A stretch of 34,700 bases of DNA from assembly GCA_028286885.1 (NCBI GenBank), contig JAQBQS010000015.1, positions 1-34,700 of the forward strand. Direction: 5' to 3'. Source of the DNA: Patescibacteria group bacterium (GTDB lineage: Bacteria > Patescibacteriota > Minisyncoccia > Phycocordibacterales > UBA1006). A program made the position numbers and the translations under genes. The notes below the pieces were generated by a model, which searched no databases, was not told the origin of the DNA, and was given only the letters and a program-made list of their open reading frames with translations. The stretch's first letter is position 1, and the number at the start of each line of letters is the position of its first letter. This document shows positions 22,988-32,186 of the stretch, in pieces.

Positions 22988-23476
22988 TTATGCCTTTGCC
23001 TCTGCGATTTTCGAGAGAGCAATGACGAGTCCCTGGATCGGGCTGTTGATGACGTTGACGAACATTCCTCGGAGGACATCAGTTCCCGGGATGAGCGCGA
23101 TTTCTGAAATCTGCGCCGCGTCCATGAACTTGCCTTCGAAGATTCCGCCGAGCATCGCCATCTTGCCGTCCGTTTTCTTTGCGAAATTCCAAACTTCGCG
23201 CGCCGGAGCTGTTGCATCGTTTGAGAATGCAATAGCAAGTTCGCCGTCGAGAGTTGGAACATCACCTGTGATTCCTGAATCAGCGAGCACTCGTTTGAGG
23301 AGCGTTTTCTTGACGACCTTGTAACCGCCGTTGGCAGCCGCAAGCGCGTTTCGAACCTCGTTGACTTGAGCCACGCTCAAATTTTTTGCCGAGAGGAATA
23401 CGACTGAGGCGTTCCCCTTGATGACGTCTGCAAATTTGCCGACGAGATCTGTTTTCTGGTTCTTGGTGAGTGCCAT
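22988..23476 (-). CDS. rplJ: Ribosomal protein L10
   Basis: A 162-residue L10 protein, base of the ribosomal stalk that binds 23S domain II and carries L12 dimers. Recognised by MALTKNQKTDLVGKFADVIK, AQVNEVRNALAAANGGYKVVKKTLLKRVLAD and IPGTDVLRGMFVNVINSPIQG (in order). The C-terminal helix for L12 binding is short. It is the first gene of the rplJ-rplL operon behind a typical L10 leader, so autoregulation by the L10-L12 complex is expected. Confidence 0.97.
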   Translation of the reverse strand: MALTKNQKTDLVGKFADVIKGNASVVFLSAKNLSVAQVNEVRNALAAANGGYKVVKKTLLKRVLADSGITGDVPTLDGELAIAFSNDATAPAREVWNFAKKTDGKMAMLGGIFEGKFMDAAQISEIALIPGTDVLRGMFVNVINSPIQGLVIALSKIAEAKA

Positions 23477-23509
23477 AGTTTTCTTGGTGGTTTCTTATTA
23501 ATTTGTACA

Positions 23510-23590
23510 CAAAGGAGTTTCGACCTCGACGAGAAATTAAGCGGATCCTGTATGAGAGAATCCACACTCGCTGTCTTTGGTGTACGCGGG
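23510..23590 (-). promoter_or_regulatory. L10 leader (ribosomal protein autoregulation)
   Basis: The leader RNA contains CAAAGACAGCGAGTG and, about 40 bases on, CTTAATTT followed by TCGTCGAGGTCG. This pattern (AAGACAGC ... CUUAAU ... CCGAGGU) is the conserved L10 leader core that binds L10-(L12)4. Confidence 0.85.
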
Positions 23591-23592
23591 TC

Positions 23593-23620
23593 ATAATAGC
23601 AGATTCTTGGAAAATGGCAA
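23593..23620 (-). promoter_or_regulatory. Promoter of the rplJ-rplL operon
   Basis: TTGCCA (23615-23620), 16-base spacer, TATTAT (23593-23598). Back to back with the plus-strand promoter of the sugar transferase gene, only 3 bases apart. Confidence 0.75.
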
Positions 23621-23623
23621 GGG

Positions 23624-23651
23624 CTGACAACCGCCGCAAAACGAGTACACT
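23624..23651 (+). promoter_or_regulatory. Promoter of the sugar transferase gene
   Basis: CTGACA (23624-23629), 16-base spacer, TACACT (23646-23651), 6 bases from the ATG; predicts a leaderless mRNA. Confidence 0.7.
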
Positions 23652-23657
23652 TGATGC

Positions 23658-24968
23658 ATGTCAAACAACCGCAAACTCATCCTTTTTCTCGGCGATATTG
23701 CCGCCCTCGTCCTTTCGTTTCTCGTTGTATGGCTCCGCGAGGGAAGGTTCCACTTTCCGCATTGGGTATTCCAAGAAAACATCTGGGCGTTCGCGTTTGT
23801 GGCTCTCGTTACGATCCTGATGCTCTACGCGTTTGACCTCTACGACTTCCGGTTTTTGCGCCCCGCATCATCGAACTTGTGGCGGCTCGGCGCAGCGATG
23901 ATCATCTCGCCGATCATCGGCATCATTTTCTTCTACGCTCTTCCCTTCTTCCATGTAACGCCGAAAACGAATCTTGCGATTTTCTTCGTCGCATTCGCAA
24001 TTCTGTTTATCCTCTGGCGCCGCGTCTTTTTCAACATTTTCTCAACCTCGTTCCAAAACAAAACAGTCGTCTGGGGGACGTCCGCGATTGCATCGCATTT
24101 GTTTGAAGAAATCGCGAACAATCCCCACCGCGGCTACGACCCTCTTGTCCACGTCAAAGACGAGGCAAGCCTGATCACGGTCCTTGAAAACTATCACTTT
24201 CACGTCCTCGTAATCGAAGACACGCTGCAGCTTCCCGACCATCTCATTGAAATTATTTTCAAGAAAAAAATCACGACCCTGTCGCTCATCTCGACCTATC
24301 AGGAAATCCTCCAGAAAGTTCCTGTCGAATCCGTCGACGAAACGCTTTTCATCCAACACGTCCAGCACGCAAAATTCCTTTCGAAATTCCTGCACCGTAC
24401 CTTCGAATGCTTTGTCGCAATCATAATCCTGATTATCGCATTTCCATTTATTCTGATTATGGTAATAGGGATTAAAATCGAAGACGGCGGCACCATCCTC
24501 TACAAAGGAAACACACGTTTGGGATTTTTGGGAAAAGAATTCATGCTTTACAAATTCCGATCAATGACCGAAGAATCCAAACGCTCTTCGGGTGTCGGTG
24601 CAGACTGGACTGTGAAAAGCGACCCTCGAGTTACGCGCGTGGGTCGGATTATCCGCAAACTTCATATCGATGAATTGGCTCAGATGATCAATGTGTTAAA
24701 TGGAGACATCAGCTTGGTCGGTCCGCGCCCTGACGTCACCACTCCTGGCCTTGAACTGAAAAAAATGGTCCCTTCATATTATTTGCGCCACATCGTAAAA
24801 CCAGGATTTACTGGCTGGGCGCAGATCAAGTATCACGCGCCGGCGAGCCATACCGAATTCATTGAGCGCTTCCAGTACGATCTGTATTACATCAAGAACC
24901 GAAACTTTTTCTTCGACCTCGGCATCATAGTGAGAACGGTACAGATCATTATTTCGCATAAACTCTAA
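23658..24968 (+). CDS. Polyprenyl-phosphate sugar-1-phosphate transferase
   Basis: A 436-residue PHPT-type initiating transferase (WbaP/WcaJ-like), which puts the first sugar phosphate on the lipid carrier and starts glycan synthesis. Four N-terminal membrane helices (about 8-24, 43-60, 77-97, 104-120), then a cytosolic linker domain (about 130-230), the membrane hairpin (about 253-275) and the C-terminal catalytic domain with MLYKFRSM, IDELAQMINVLNGDISLVGPRP and VKPGFTGWAQIKY. The central domain looks shortened compared with WbaP. Sugar specificity cannot be read. It is monocistronic and faces the glycan operon. Confidence 0.95.
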   Translation: MSNNRKLILFLGDIAALVLSFLVVWLREGRFHFPHWVFQENIWAFAFVALVTILMLYAFDLYDFRFLRPASSNLWRLGAAMIISPIIGIIFFYALPFFHVTPKTNLAIFFVAFAILFILWRRVFFNIFSTSFQNKTVVWGTSAIASHLFEEIANNPHRGYDPLVHVKDEASLITVLENYHFHVLVIEDTLQLPDHLIEIIFKKKITTLSLISTYQEILQKVPVESVDETLFIQHVQHAKFLSKFLHRTFECFVAIIILIIAFPFILIMVIGIKIEDGGTILYKGNTRLGFLGKEFMLYKFRSMTEESKRSSGVGADWTVKSDPRVTRVGRIIRKLHIDELAQMINVLNGDISLVGPRPDVTTPGLELKKMVPSYYLRHIVKPGFTGWAQIKYHAPASHTEFIERFQYDLYYIKNRNFFFDLGIIVRTVQIIISHKL

Positions 24969-24972
24969 TCCG

Positions 24973-25015
24973 TGGCGCAAAAAATCCTAGGCATTGCCTA
25001 GGATTTTTTGCGCCA
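24973..25015 (+). terminator. 20-bp bidirectional terminator overlapping a coding end
   Basis: TGGCGCAAAAAATCCTAGGC and its exact complement with an ATT loop. It terminates the sugar transferase and also encodes the last residues (about AQKILGNA) and stop of the convergent glycosyltransferase. Confidence 0.85.
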
Positions 25016-26120
25016 ATGCTTCATAGGCTTTCACGATGATCTTTTCATCAAACCTCTCGAGAACCATCTTGCGACCAATGTCACCCATTCGAGTGCGCTC
25101 ATCGGTTGAAAGGCGCGCCATGTCGATCATTATTTCTGCCAGAGCATTCGAGTTTTTGACCGGCGCAAGAAAACCGCTTGTTCCATGGCTAACAACCGAG
25201 CGACTGCCGGGAATGTCGGTCGCAATGACAGGCATTCCCATCGCCATTCCCTCGAGAATGCTTTTGGGCAATCCTTCTCGGTACGAAGGCAAAACAATGA
25301 CGTCGGAGTTCTTCAAATGCGGAACAACGTCATTAACTTCCCCGAGATATTCGACAATGCCCTCTTCTATCCACTCGTCCAATTCGCGACGAGAAACAGC
25401 CGCGGGATTCACATGATCAAGCTGTCCGAGGAGGCGGAACTGCGCGTGAGGAATCATCCCTCTGACGATGCGCGCGGCTTCAACAAATTCAACAACTCCT
25501 TTGTCGCGAAGCAGTCTTGCGACAAGAATGAATGAAAGGTTGCCCGTACGAATGTTCTCTTTGCTCGGTGAAAATCGCAGAGTATCGATACCCGACCCTT
25601 CAATGAGCATTGCTTTTTCTTTCGGAATAATTCTTTTTGAAACGAACAAATCGAGGTCATCTTGATTCTGAAAGACTACGAATTTGTTTTTCCGAAGCGA
25701 AATCTTGTACAAGAAGACAGTGATCTTTTGCAGCAATCCTTCTTTCAAGAACGAATAGCCGAGCCCCGTTACGGTCGAGACGCACGAAATGCCGAGAATC
25801 CCGCACGCTATTGAGCTGTAAATATTCGGCTTGATCGTAAAGTTGAATACGAGGGCAGGCTTTTGTTTTTTATAAACCCGAAGGTATTCAGCCAAGAGAA
25901 GCACGTCGCGAAGCGGATTCATTCCCGTCCGGCTCAGATGTTTCATGGCAGTAATTTCATATTCGCAAGAAAGCCTGTCGGTATATTTGTCGCGCGATGA
26001 AGTTACAGAAACTTCAAAACCGTCTTCTTGGAAACGATGAAGAAGATTCCTGCGAAAGTTCCACAGATACCACGAAGCATTGGCGGAACATATTACTTTT
26101 TTATTGCTTTGTTCCTGCAT
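24987..26120 (-). CDS. GT4 glycosyltransferase, PglA-like
   Basis: A 377-residue GT-B glycosyltransferase of family 4. The N-terminal domain reads FNFTIKPNIYSSIACGILGI and VTGLGYSF, typical of PglA and related enzymes that extend polyprenyl-linked sugars. The C-terminal domain has FILVARLLRDKG (donor-binding start), then PSYREGLPKSILEGMAMG with the E-x7-E motif and MPVIATD. The start at 26120 (MQEQSNKK) overlaps the previous gene by 20 bases; an upstream start at 26141 overlaps by 41. Last gene of the glycan operon. It probably adds the second sugar after the initiating transferase; donor unknown. Confidence 0.9.
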   Translation of the reverse strand: MQEQSNKKVICSANASWYLWNFRRNLLHRFQEDGFEVSVTSSRDKYTDRLSCEYEITAMKHLSRTGMNPLRDVLLLAEYLRVYKKQKPALVFNFTIKPNIYSSIACGILGISCVSTVTGLGYSFLKEGLLQKITVFLYKISLRKNKFVVFQNQDDLDLFVSKRIIPKEKAMLIEGSGIDTLRFSPSKENIRTGNLSFILVARLLRDKGVVEFVEAARIVRGMIPHAQFRLLGQLDHVNPAAVSRRELDEWIEEGIVEYLGEVNDVVPHLKNSDVIVLPSYREGLPKSILEGMAMGMPVIATDIPGSRSVVSHGTSGFLAPVKNSNALAEIMIDMARLSTDERTRMGDIGRKMVLERFDEKIIVKAYEALAQKILGNA

Positions 26121-27078
26121 GTCTTTGTTCGAACCACGCAATTGTTTTTTTAAGACCGTTCTCGAAATTCACCGTCGGCTTGTACTTCAGTTGTTTTTTA
26201 GCCTTTGAAATGTCCGCGTGAGTATCCTTGACATCGCCCGGCCGAATGGGACGCTTACTCAGGTTGAGCTTCTTTCCGCTGAACTTCTCGATCATCTTCT
26301 TGGCGGAGAGCAGGCTCGTCGTCTCGCCATGGGCGATATTGAACGCATCGCCGTTGAAATGCTTTTCGGAAAGCATCGCATTGATATTCGCCTGAATGAC
26401 GTTGTCGACATAGCAAAAATCGCGGGATTGCCTGCCCGTTCCTTCGAGGAACAATTCCTTCTCCGACGGGAAATAAAGTCCGGTCAGCCAGGCTGAAATG
26501 ACTGTCGCGTAGGCGGAATCGCCGAACTGCCCCGGACCGAAGACGGTGAAATAACGCAAGCATACCGTGTCGAATCTATACAAAGTGGAGGCGAGCCGGC
26601 AAACGCGCTCGCCTGCGTATTTATGAAGAGCGTAAGGCGAAACGGGATTGGGAATGGAATTCTTTTCGCTTGTCGGAAGTTCCTTGTTGTTCCCGTATAC
26701 GGAAGATGATGATGAGAAAATAAACCGCTTGATTCCGTAATCCCGGCATTTTTCAAGAAGAGACACCGTGCCTCCGATATTCACATCGGTCGTTCGTGAC
26801 AAGTGCTTGACCGAAAACGAAATGCGCGGAAGCGCGGCGAAGTGAAATACATAGTCCGGCTTGTGCTTCTTGAACACAGTGTCGAGAAAAGCTCCATCGC
26901 AGATCGAACCTTCGTAAAAAATAATCGAGCGATCGACGGCGTCTCTGCGGCCCGTCGAAAAATCATCGATGCCGACGATCGTAGCTTTTGGAAACCGCTC
27001 TTTGAACGAGAGTACGAATTGCGAACCGATGAATCCGGCGCATCCGGTGACAAGAATTGTTGTGTGTTTCGTTGGCAT
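26101..27078 (-). CDS. Extended SDR NAD-dependent epimerase/dehydratase
   Basis: A 325-residue nucleotide-sugar epimerase or dehydratase. Rossmann motif VTGCAGFIGSQF at 10-21, DDFSTGRR, catalytic YALHK (Tyr-x3-Lys) near residue 150 after the SSSSVYG segment, and RYFTVFGPGQ and GTGRQSRDFCYVDN in the substrate domain. This resembles UDP-glucose/UDP-GlcNAc 4-epimerases (GalE/WbpP). The start at 27078 gives the Rossmann fold at the usual place; a longer frame to 27147 would overlap the upstream gene by about 60 bases. It probably supplies an epimerised sugar for this cluster. Confidence 0.9.
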   Translation of the reverse strand: MPTKHTTILVTGCAGFIGSQFVLSFKERFPKATIVGIDDFSTGRRDAVDRSIIFYEGSICDGAFLDTVFKKHKPDYVFHFAALPRISFSVKHLSRTTDVNIGGTVSLLEKCRDYGIKRFIFSSSSSVYGNNKELPTSEKNSIPNPVSPYALHKYAGERVCRLASTLYRFDTVCLRYFTVFGPGQFGDSAYATVISAWLTGLYFPSEKELFLEGTGRQSRDFCYVDNVIQANINAMLSEKHFNGDAFNIAHGETTSLLSAKKMIEKFSGKKLNLSKRPIRPGDVKDTHADISKAKKQLKYKPTVNFENGLKKTIAWFEQRHAGTKQ

Positions 27079-27085
27079 ATAAAAC

Positions 27086-28363
27086 TTAGGTTGGACGAGT
27101 ATTCTTGGAATACGTCTTGATAAGGAGATCAACTGCAAACAGCGCAATGATTGAGCAGACGACGACTGCCGTTATGCGCTGCCTGACAATGGCGCCAAGA
27201 TTATCGCTGCCGATGGCAATGGTCGCAAAGACGACGCCTGCGCAGATTATCACAGGAACCATTGTGCGAAAAGCTTTCCAACTCCTTGTTAAAAACAGCG
27301 CCAAAGCTCCGATAATCACGGCATAGATAAAGAGAACATCCGGGAGCTCCGTCAGATATTTTATTCTTGGTAATTGCCCCGGGAATGGCCCGAGAATGGC
27401 ATTTGCGAACGCCGCAGCCGTTCCGCGTATTGAAAGCGAATAAGACGGCATTTTTGACCCTTTGGCTTCTGCAGGTTTACCTTCAGGAGTTCCTTGGACC
27501 TCCGCGGGCACGTTTTGAAACGTTTGCGTGAAGATCGGACTTTGGACGGTACTTCCTCCATTTCGTCCGTATACTGCGCGCGTAGTATAAACCGATTCGG
27601 GGCTTACATAATTGTTGATGGTATTGTTCTCTCCGACGTCCCATTTCAAAAGAAGCAGCGTCGAAGCAACGATTATTATCAACATGGGAATTCCATAGGC
27701 GAATCTTTTTTTCACGGATGCGCGCGCGTTAAAAAACCAATCTGCGAGAAGCGCAACCATGGCAGCTATGCCTATGAAGAATCTCAGATCATAGAGCCCA
27801 AGAAATAGAACGAACGCGCCTGAAAAAACCAGAAAGCGATTTCCTTCTCCCCGCACTAATTTTTGAGATGCGTAGAGAATGCCGAGCGTAAGCAGAACAA
27901 GCCACGCTTCTTTTAAAAGAATGCTGGTATGGAAAAGAAAGCTTGGATAGAGAATAAAGACTGCGAGCGAACCGACTACGGAAACCTTGTTTGAAACTCC
28001 GAACCCTTTGAGGATTTTTAGAAACAGCACTGCCGCAATCGAAGCAAGGAGCGCGTTTGCAAGCGATCCGATGAGCATCGACGGCCCAAAGATCGCATAG
28101 ATTCCGCCTACGAAAACAGGATACCAATGGGACGCATAGACGCTTCTGAACGCAAAATTTCCGTGGCGGATCATGTCAGCCATAATCGTACCGTAGCGGT
28201 GATACGTCAGCTGGTCCCCCGCGAATGTCAGCTGTATCGGATTATTGTTCAAAAAAATGATGGCGATGCAGTGCGCAACCAGGACTGCGGAAAAAACGAT
28301 TCCCTCGGGACTTTTGAAAAATCTAGCTATAGGGTTCCAGGAGTTTTTTATAAAGCTTTTCAT
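27086..28363 (-). CDS. GT-C type polytopic membrane protein
   Basis: A 425-residue membrane protein with about 10-11 helices. After TM1 (about 21-38) the exported loop begins FAGDQLTYHRYGTIMAD, where the acidic residue is placed as in GT-C glycosyltransferases of the GT39/PMT-like kind. A second large exported loop lies at about 235-310, rich in Pro, Asn and Ser. Such enzymes move sugars from polyprenyl-phosphate to acceptors outside the membrane. A flippase-like or ligase role is also possible. It overlaps the upstream glycosyltransferase gene by 41 bases. Confidence 0.75.
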   Translation of the reverse strand: MKSFIKNSWNPIARFFKSPEGIVFSAVLVAHCIAIIFLNNNPIQLTFAGDQLTYHRYGTIMADMIRHGNFAFRSVYASHWYPVFVGGIYAIFGPSMLIGSLANALLASIAAVLFLKILKGFGVSNKVSVVGSLAVFILYPSFLFHTSILLKEAWLVLLTLGILYASQKLVRGEGNRFLVFSGAFVLFLGLYDLRFFIGIAAMVALLADWFFNARASVKKRFAYGIPMLIIIVASTLLLLKWDVGENNTINNYVSPESVYTTRAVYGRNGGSTVQSPIFTQTFQNVPAEVQGTPEGKPAEAKGSKMPSYSLSIRGTAAAFANAILGPFPGQLPRIKYLTELPDVLFIYAVIIGALALFLTRSWKAFRTMVPVIICAGVVFATIAIGSDNLGAIVRQRITAVVVCSIIALFAVDLLIKTYSKNTRPT

Positions 28364-29450
28364 AATCGTCGATCATCTTTTGAAGCGAGAATTTTTCCTC
28401 GACGGTTTTTCGCGCATGGTCTCCGAATGACCGCTTGGCATCTTTCGAGAGCTCGAGCATTTCTCCTATTTTTTGCGCCAATACCTGAGCGTTTTTCGGT
28501 TCGATGATGATGCCGGAAACGCCGTCCGTCAAAGCTTCCCTTGCGCCCCCGACATCCGTCGCAATAACAGGCAAGGCGCATGCCATTGCCTCAACAATAA
28601 CATTACTGAAACCTTCCCACAATGAGGCTAATACAAACAAATCTGCCGCATTATAATAGTCAGTAACATTCTGCTTGACGCCGAGAAGCTTGACGGTATT
28701 TTCTAGGTTGTCGCTTTTAATCTTTTTTTCAAGGGATTCCCGATCCTTTCCTTCGCCGATTATTACAAGAACGATATCCGGATGCTTTTTGACGACATGC
28801 GACATGGCATCGATAAGGTAAGGATATCCTTTTTGTTCGGTAAGGCTTCCGACTGAAACAATGAGCGTTGTCTCATTTGATATAGCGAGGCTCTTGCGCA
28901 CCGACTCTCGCAGAGGAATATTTCGAACAGGGAATGCCTTCAAATCGTATCCGTTTCTAATTACGATGCTCTTGTGAGCCGGAACAATTCCCTTCTCGAT
29001 TACCTTATCCGCCGCCTTTTGGGAAACGATTGTCGTGAACGTTGAGAGGCGATCGGTCCACGCAATCATGAGCTCTCGCAAGCGGCCCCCGAAACGCTCG
29101 TTCCTGATCGACGAGACGATGATCGGGATTCGTGCCATGAAGCCCACCAATCTCCCGAGAATATTGGCATGCGAAAGAAATGTATGAAGGATGAACGGCT
29201 TCTCCTTTCTAAGGATTCGATAGAGTCTAACAATAACCATGAAATCCCATTTGGATTTCATATCAAGATCAATGACGCGCACGCCGTGCTTAATCATGCG
29301 CAAACCGATTTCCTTGACCGGAAGAATAGAGATAACAAACGTTTCGTACCGATCCGACAGATTCTCGATGATTTTTTCGAGCGTTATTTCAGCGCCTCCT
29401 GTGTTAAGTCCGGTTATAAGGTATGCAATTTTGACGGGATTATTATTCAT
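28323..29450 (-). CDS. GT4 glycosyltransferase
   Basis: A 375-residue GT-B family 4 glycosyltransferase. The N-terminus reads KIAYLITGLNTGGAEITLEKI, the classical glycine-rich acceptor-domain start. The C-terminal domain has VSVGSLTEQKGYPYLIDAM, then LFVLASLWEGFSNVIVEAMA with the E-x7-E motif and LPVIATDVGG. The start at 29450 is chosen; the frame runs open to 29504, but that would overlap the deacetylase-like gene more. It overlaps its upstream neighbour by 8 bases. Acceptor and donor unknown. Confidence 0.93.
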   Translation of the reverse strand: MNNNPVKIAYLITGLNTGGAEITLEKIIENLSDRYETFVISILPVKEIGLRMIKHGVRVIDLDMKSKWDFMVIVRLYRILRKEKPFILHTFLSHANILGRLVGFMARIPIIVSSIRNERFGGRLRELMIAWTDRLSTFTTIVSQKAADKVIEKGIVPAHKSIVIRNGYDLKAFPVRNIPLRESVRKSLAISNETTLIVSVGSLTEQKGYPYLIDAMSHVVKKHPDIVLVIIGEGKDRESLEKKIKSDNLENTVKLLGVKQNVTDYYNAADLFVLASLWEGFSNVIVEAMACALPVIATDVGGAREALTDGVSGIIIEPKNAQVLAQKIGEMLELSKDAKRSFGDHARKTVEEKFSLQKMIDDYEKLYKKLLEPYS

Positions 29451-30231
29451 GAAAAAGATCGTCCGCTCGTCCGAATTCGAATCCAAGGCGCCGCGCCTCG
29501 TCAATGAGAGCGTTCAAATTTTCCATCTCCTTGGACGTCGTGACGATGAAATGGTTTGTCACGATAAAGTTCCCTCTCTTGGAATTCGCATAGCGGAGGC
29601 TTCTCAGCAGGTAATCCAATCGCTCTTCACCAAGCCTGACGGCGTAGGATTCCTTATGCTTTCCATAATCAAGAGTAAAAGGATAAGCCGGCATTTCACT
29701 TTTATTTGGAAATGCAAGACGGTGCAAAATCATCTTTACGATTGCGACAGCATATTCAAAACGAAATATGAAATTTGCCGATCCAAGCCCGCGTATCACG
29801 TTGAGATTCTGGGATTCGATCGCCTTGATTCCGTAATTTGAAAGCGCATCATGCGGAGGAACGAAAATCGAAATTTTCCTTTCAAAAGCGGATTCAAGCT
29901 CTTCCTTGCCGCGTTTCGTATCCTCGAAAAGGCGTTCGTGCTTCCTGTATTCGAAAACGCCGTCTTCAGTCACGTGAATGCAGCCGTGCTGGAGAATCTC
30001 GATATTTTTATTATTCTTAACGTAATCAACGAGCTCCCGATTTCCGCTGATCGGATATTCGATATCGGGCTCGCTCGGCGCGCCGCAGAGTACATCGCTC
30101 GACGGCTTGATAAAAGGAATCGCCGCAAAAGCAACCGAGATGCCTCGGCTGAAAATGCCCGCGTACCATTTTTCAATGTCGGCCGGCTTTGTAAAATAAT
30201 TGAGATCGTCGTCGCGAATAATAAATTTCAT
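29443..30231 (-). CDS. Polysaccharide deacetylase-like (DUF2334-type) protein
   Basis: A 262-residue protein with a NodB-like or DUF2334-type pattern: FIIRDDDLNYF at the N-terminus (Asp triad), EILQHGCIHVTEDG (metal-binding His pair, about 79-92), VPPHDALSNYGIKAI and a final NHFIVTT. These fit a metal-dependent carbohydrate deacetylase of a (beta/alpha) barrel. No signal peptide is visible, so it probably acts in the cytosol on an intermediate. It is related in fold to the DUF2334 protein two genes upstream, but sequence identity looks low. Confidence 0.78.
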   Translation of the reverse strand: MKFIIRDDDLNYFTKPADIEKWYAGIFSRGISVAFAAIPFIKPSSDVLCGAPSEPDIEYPISGNRELVDYVKNNKNIEILQHGCIHVTEDGVFEYRKHERLFEDTKRGKEELESAFERKISIFVPPHDALSNYGIKAIESQNLNVIRGLGSANFIFRFEYAVAIVKMILHRLAFPNKSEMPAYPFTLDYGKHKESYAVRLGEERLDYLLRSLRYANSKRGNFIVTNHFIVTTSKEMENLNALIDEARRLGFEFGRADDLFHE

Positions 30232-30255
30232 GTTCGGAATTGGCGGCTGCCTTGG

Positions 30256-31425
30256 TTACTTTTTCACCGATCGCGCCATGATCGCCTGATAGATTTCAAA
30301 CACCTCTTTTCCGAAAGGCTTTTTATCATCGATGCTTTTTCGGGCGTTCACGGACATAATCGCAAGCTTCTCCTGGTCATCATAAAGGGACTTTATCCTC
30401 TTTGCAAGGGCGTTCGAATCGCGCGCGGGCACGATGAATCCCGTCTCTCCGTCTCTCACGATGCTCCTGGCGCGATCAGTGGTAATAACCGGAATTCCGC
30501 ACGCCAACGCCTCCATGATTACGCGAGGGTTTCCCTCGGTGAGGGACGGCAGCACGAACGCCGAAGATTCCCAATAAAAACGAAGAGGATTTTGCGTCGA
30601 TCCGGCCCATATGATGCTCGGGTCTTTTGACATTATTTTTTCATACCGATTCTTTAGCTCTTCGGGAATGCCCGGCGCATACCCTCCGACTAAAACAAGT
30701 TCGGCGTTCTTGAGTCCGAGAGATGTCCACGCATCCAGCAGATAATGAAGCCCCTTGAGAGGCGACGTGTGCGACAAATAGAGAAGGCGGAAAACATTGT
30801 CGAGTTTCGATGCCGGAATGAATTTATTTTTGTCGATATCCTGATATGCGACGAAGATCTGTTCCTTGCCGAAGCCTGCGTTCAGATAGGAATCTCTCAC
30901 GAAGTCAGAAAGCGCGATGACGTAATCAAGCCGTTTAACCGTCGCGGCGTCGGCATCAAGTTTTTCTTCCCATTGGCTCACGTCCAAATCAATACCGAGA
31001 ATTTTGCTCTCTTCTTGGAACGTTTCGCGGTTGAGTTTCGGATGCGCGACCGTACAGATTCCTACCGCAACGGAGTTTAGTTCGCGCGCCTTTTCAATCG
31101 TTTTGGGAAAAGCGTATTCAGGATGAAATAAAACGACGTCGCTTTTGCTGAGATATGCAGATGCTTTCTTATCAAGCCTTTTTTCCTCCCACTGGCGCGC
31201 TGAAAACATTCGGAGCGTGAGGCGCTCGAGTATTTTAGCAGCATAATGCAGATAAACGGGAACGCCGGCTTTGACGTTTTCAAGATTACTTCCCTGCTGC
31301 ATGCGGCAAACTATCTGGGTGGAAGGTTCGCGCTTGGCGAATTCCTCGATCACGGGAAGAATGTCTGCCGTTTTTAAGTTTTTCCTCTTGCCGAGATCGG
31401 CGAAGGTTATGAGCGAAAGAGACAT
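30256..31425 (-). CDS. GT4 glycosyltransferase
   Basis: A 389-residue GT-B glycosyltransferase. The C-terminal donor domain is clear: RLLYLSHTSPLKGLHYLLDAW, ELVLVGGY, then FVLPSLTEGNPRVIMEALA (E-x7-E) and GIPVITTD. The N-terminal domain lacks the GGA-type glycine loop of its neighbour, so it is a distinct subgroup. It overlaps the DUF2334 gene upstream by 19 bases and is followed by a 24-base gap. Specificity unknown. Confidence 0.92.
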   Translation of the reverse strand: MSLSLITFADLGKRKNLKTADILPVIEEFAKREPSTQIVCRMQQGSNLENVKAGVPVYLHYAAKILERLTLRMFSARQWEEKRLDKKASAYLSKSDVVLFHPEYAFPKTIEKARELNSVAVGICTVAHPKLNRETFQEESKILGIDLDVSQWEEKLDADAATVKRLDYVIALSDFVRDSYLNAGFGKEQIFVAYQDIDKNKFIPASKLDNVFRLLYLSHTSPLKGLHYLLDAWTSLGLKNAELVLVGGYAPGIPEELKNRYEKIMSKDPSIIWAGSTQNPLRFYWESSAFVLPSLTEGNPRVIMEALACGIPVITTDRARSIVRDGETGFIVPARDSNALAKRIKSLYDDQEKLAIMSVNARKSIDDKKPFGKEVFEIYQAIMARSVKK

Positions 31426-32186
31426 AGGATGGAGCGCTTGGCGCGCGAAATGGAATGAATGAGACCCTTGTTGAACCAGAACCGTTCGATGATCTTTTCG
31501 AAAAGCGATCTTGGTCTGGAACGCATGTCGAGATCGGACACGGATATGAAAAGCTCGTGATGCTTGGCAAGAGCGTCGTAAAGGCGGTCGAAATCCTTGT
31601 CATTCATCGAATTAGGATGAAGGCAGATGGTCCACGTACCGCGCTTGAAGAAAACGAATTTCCAAAGCTGCTGAGGTATGAATGAAAATCCGTTGCAGCC
31701 GTAAGTGCCGAATGCAAACGTATCCGAAACGATGCGTATTGAGGTCATATTCGCGAGGGCGCGAAGCGTTTCGTTGTCGAACGAATGCGCCGGCGCAATC
31801 CATATCTTCGGTTCAATGCCTTGGGCTCGGAATATCTCCCAGCCCTTGCGTATTTTTTCCTCTTGCACGCCATACGGCAGGCCCGCAAATTCCGTTCGCG
31901 CATTGAGATTTACCAAGGAGCGCGCCCCGGTCGGTATAAGAATATGCTCATACCCGTGCATCGCTATATCCCACCCTGCCTGCCGCCAATCTTTGATCCG
32001 ATTCCAGAATTGCGAATCCGACAGCGCCGGACGCAGGAAAAAATCCTTGTCCCGGTTGTTCGGAATCACGCCTACGATCGGCCGTATGCCGAACTCTTTG
32101 AAGACCGTTTCAAGCTGCTCCCATTTCGCGAGATCCATGGTGTGGCAGGCGTCATCGAGCCGGATAAGATAGCGCGACTGAATCAT
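31407..32186 (-). CDS. DUF2334-type polysaccharide deacetylase-like protein
   Basis: A 259-residue protein. YLIRLDDACHTMDLAKW at residues 6-22 and GVIPNN at about 39-44 are typical of DUF2334; DIAMHGYEH (metal-binding His, about 74-82) and WIAPAHSFD follow. Members fold as carbohydrate-esterase-family-4-like barrels. The C-terminus is basic. The ATG overlaps the stop of the FkbM gene by 4 bases (translational coupling). Probable role: removing an acyl group from a glycan intermediate. Confidence 0.85.
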   Translation of the reverse strand: MIQSRYLIRLDDACHTMDLAKWEQLETVFKEFGIRPIVGVIPNNRDKDFFLRPALSDSQFWNRIKDWRQAGWDIAMHGYEHILIPTGARSLVNLNARTEFAGLPYGVQEEKIRKGWEIFRAQGIEPKIWIAPAHSFDNETLRALANMTSIRIVSDTFAFGTYGCNGFSFIPQQLWKFVFFKRGTWTICLHPNSMNDKDFDRLYDALAKHHELFISVSDLDMRSRPRSLFEKIIERFWFNKGLIHSISRAKRSILCLFRS

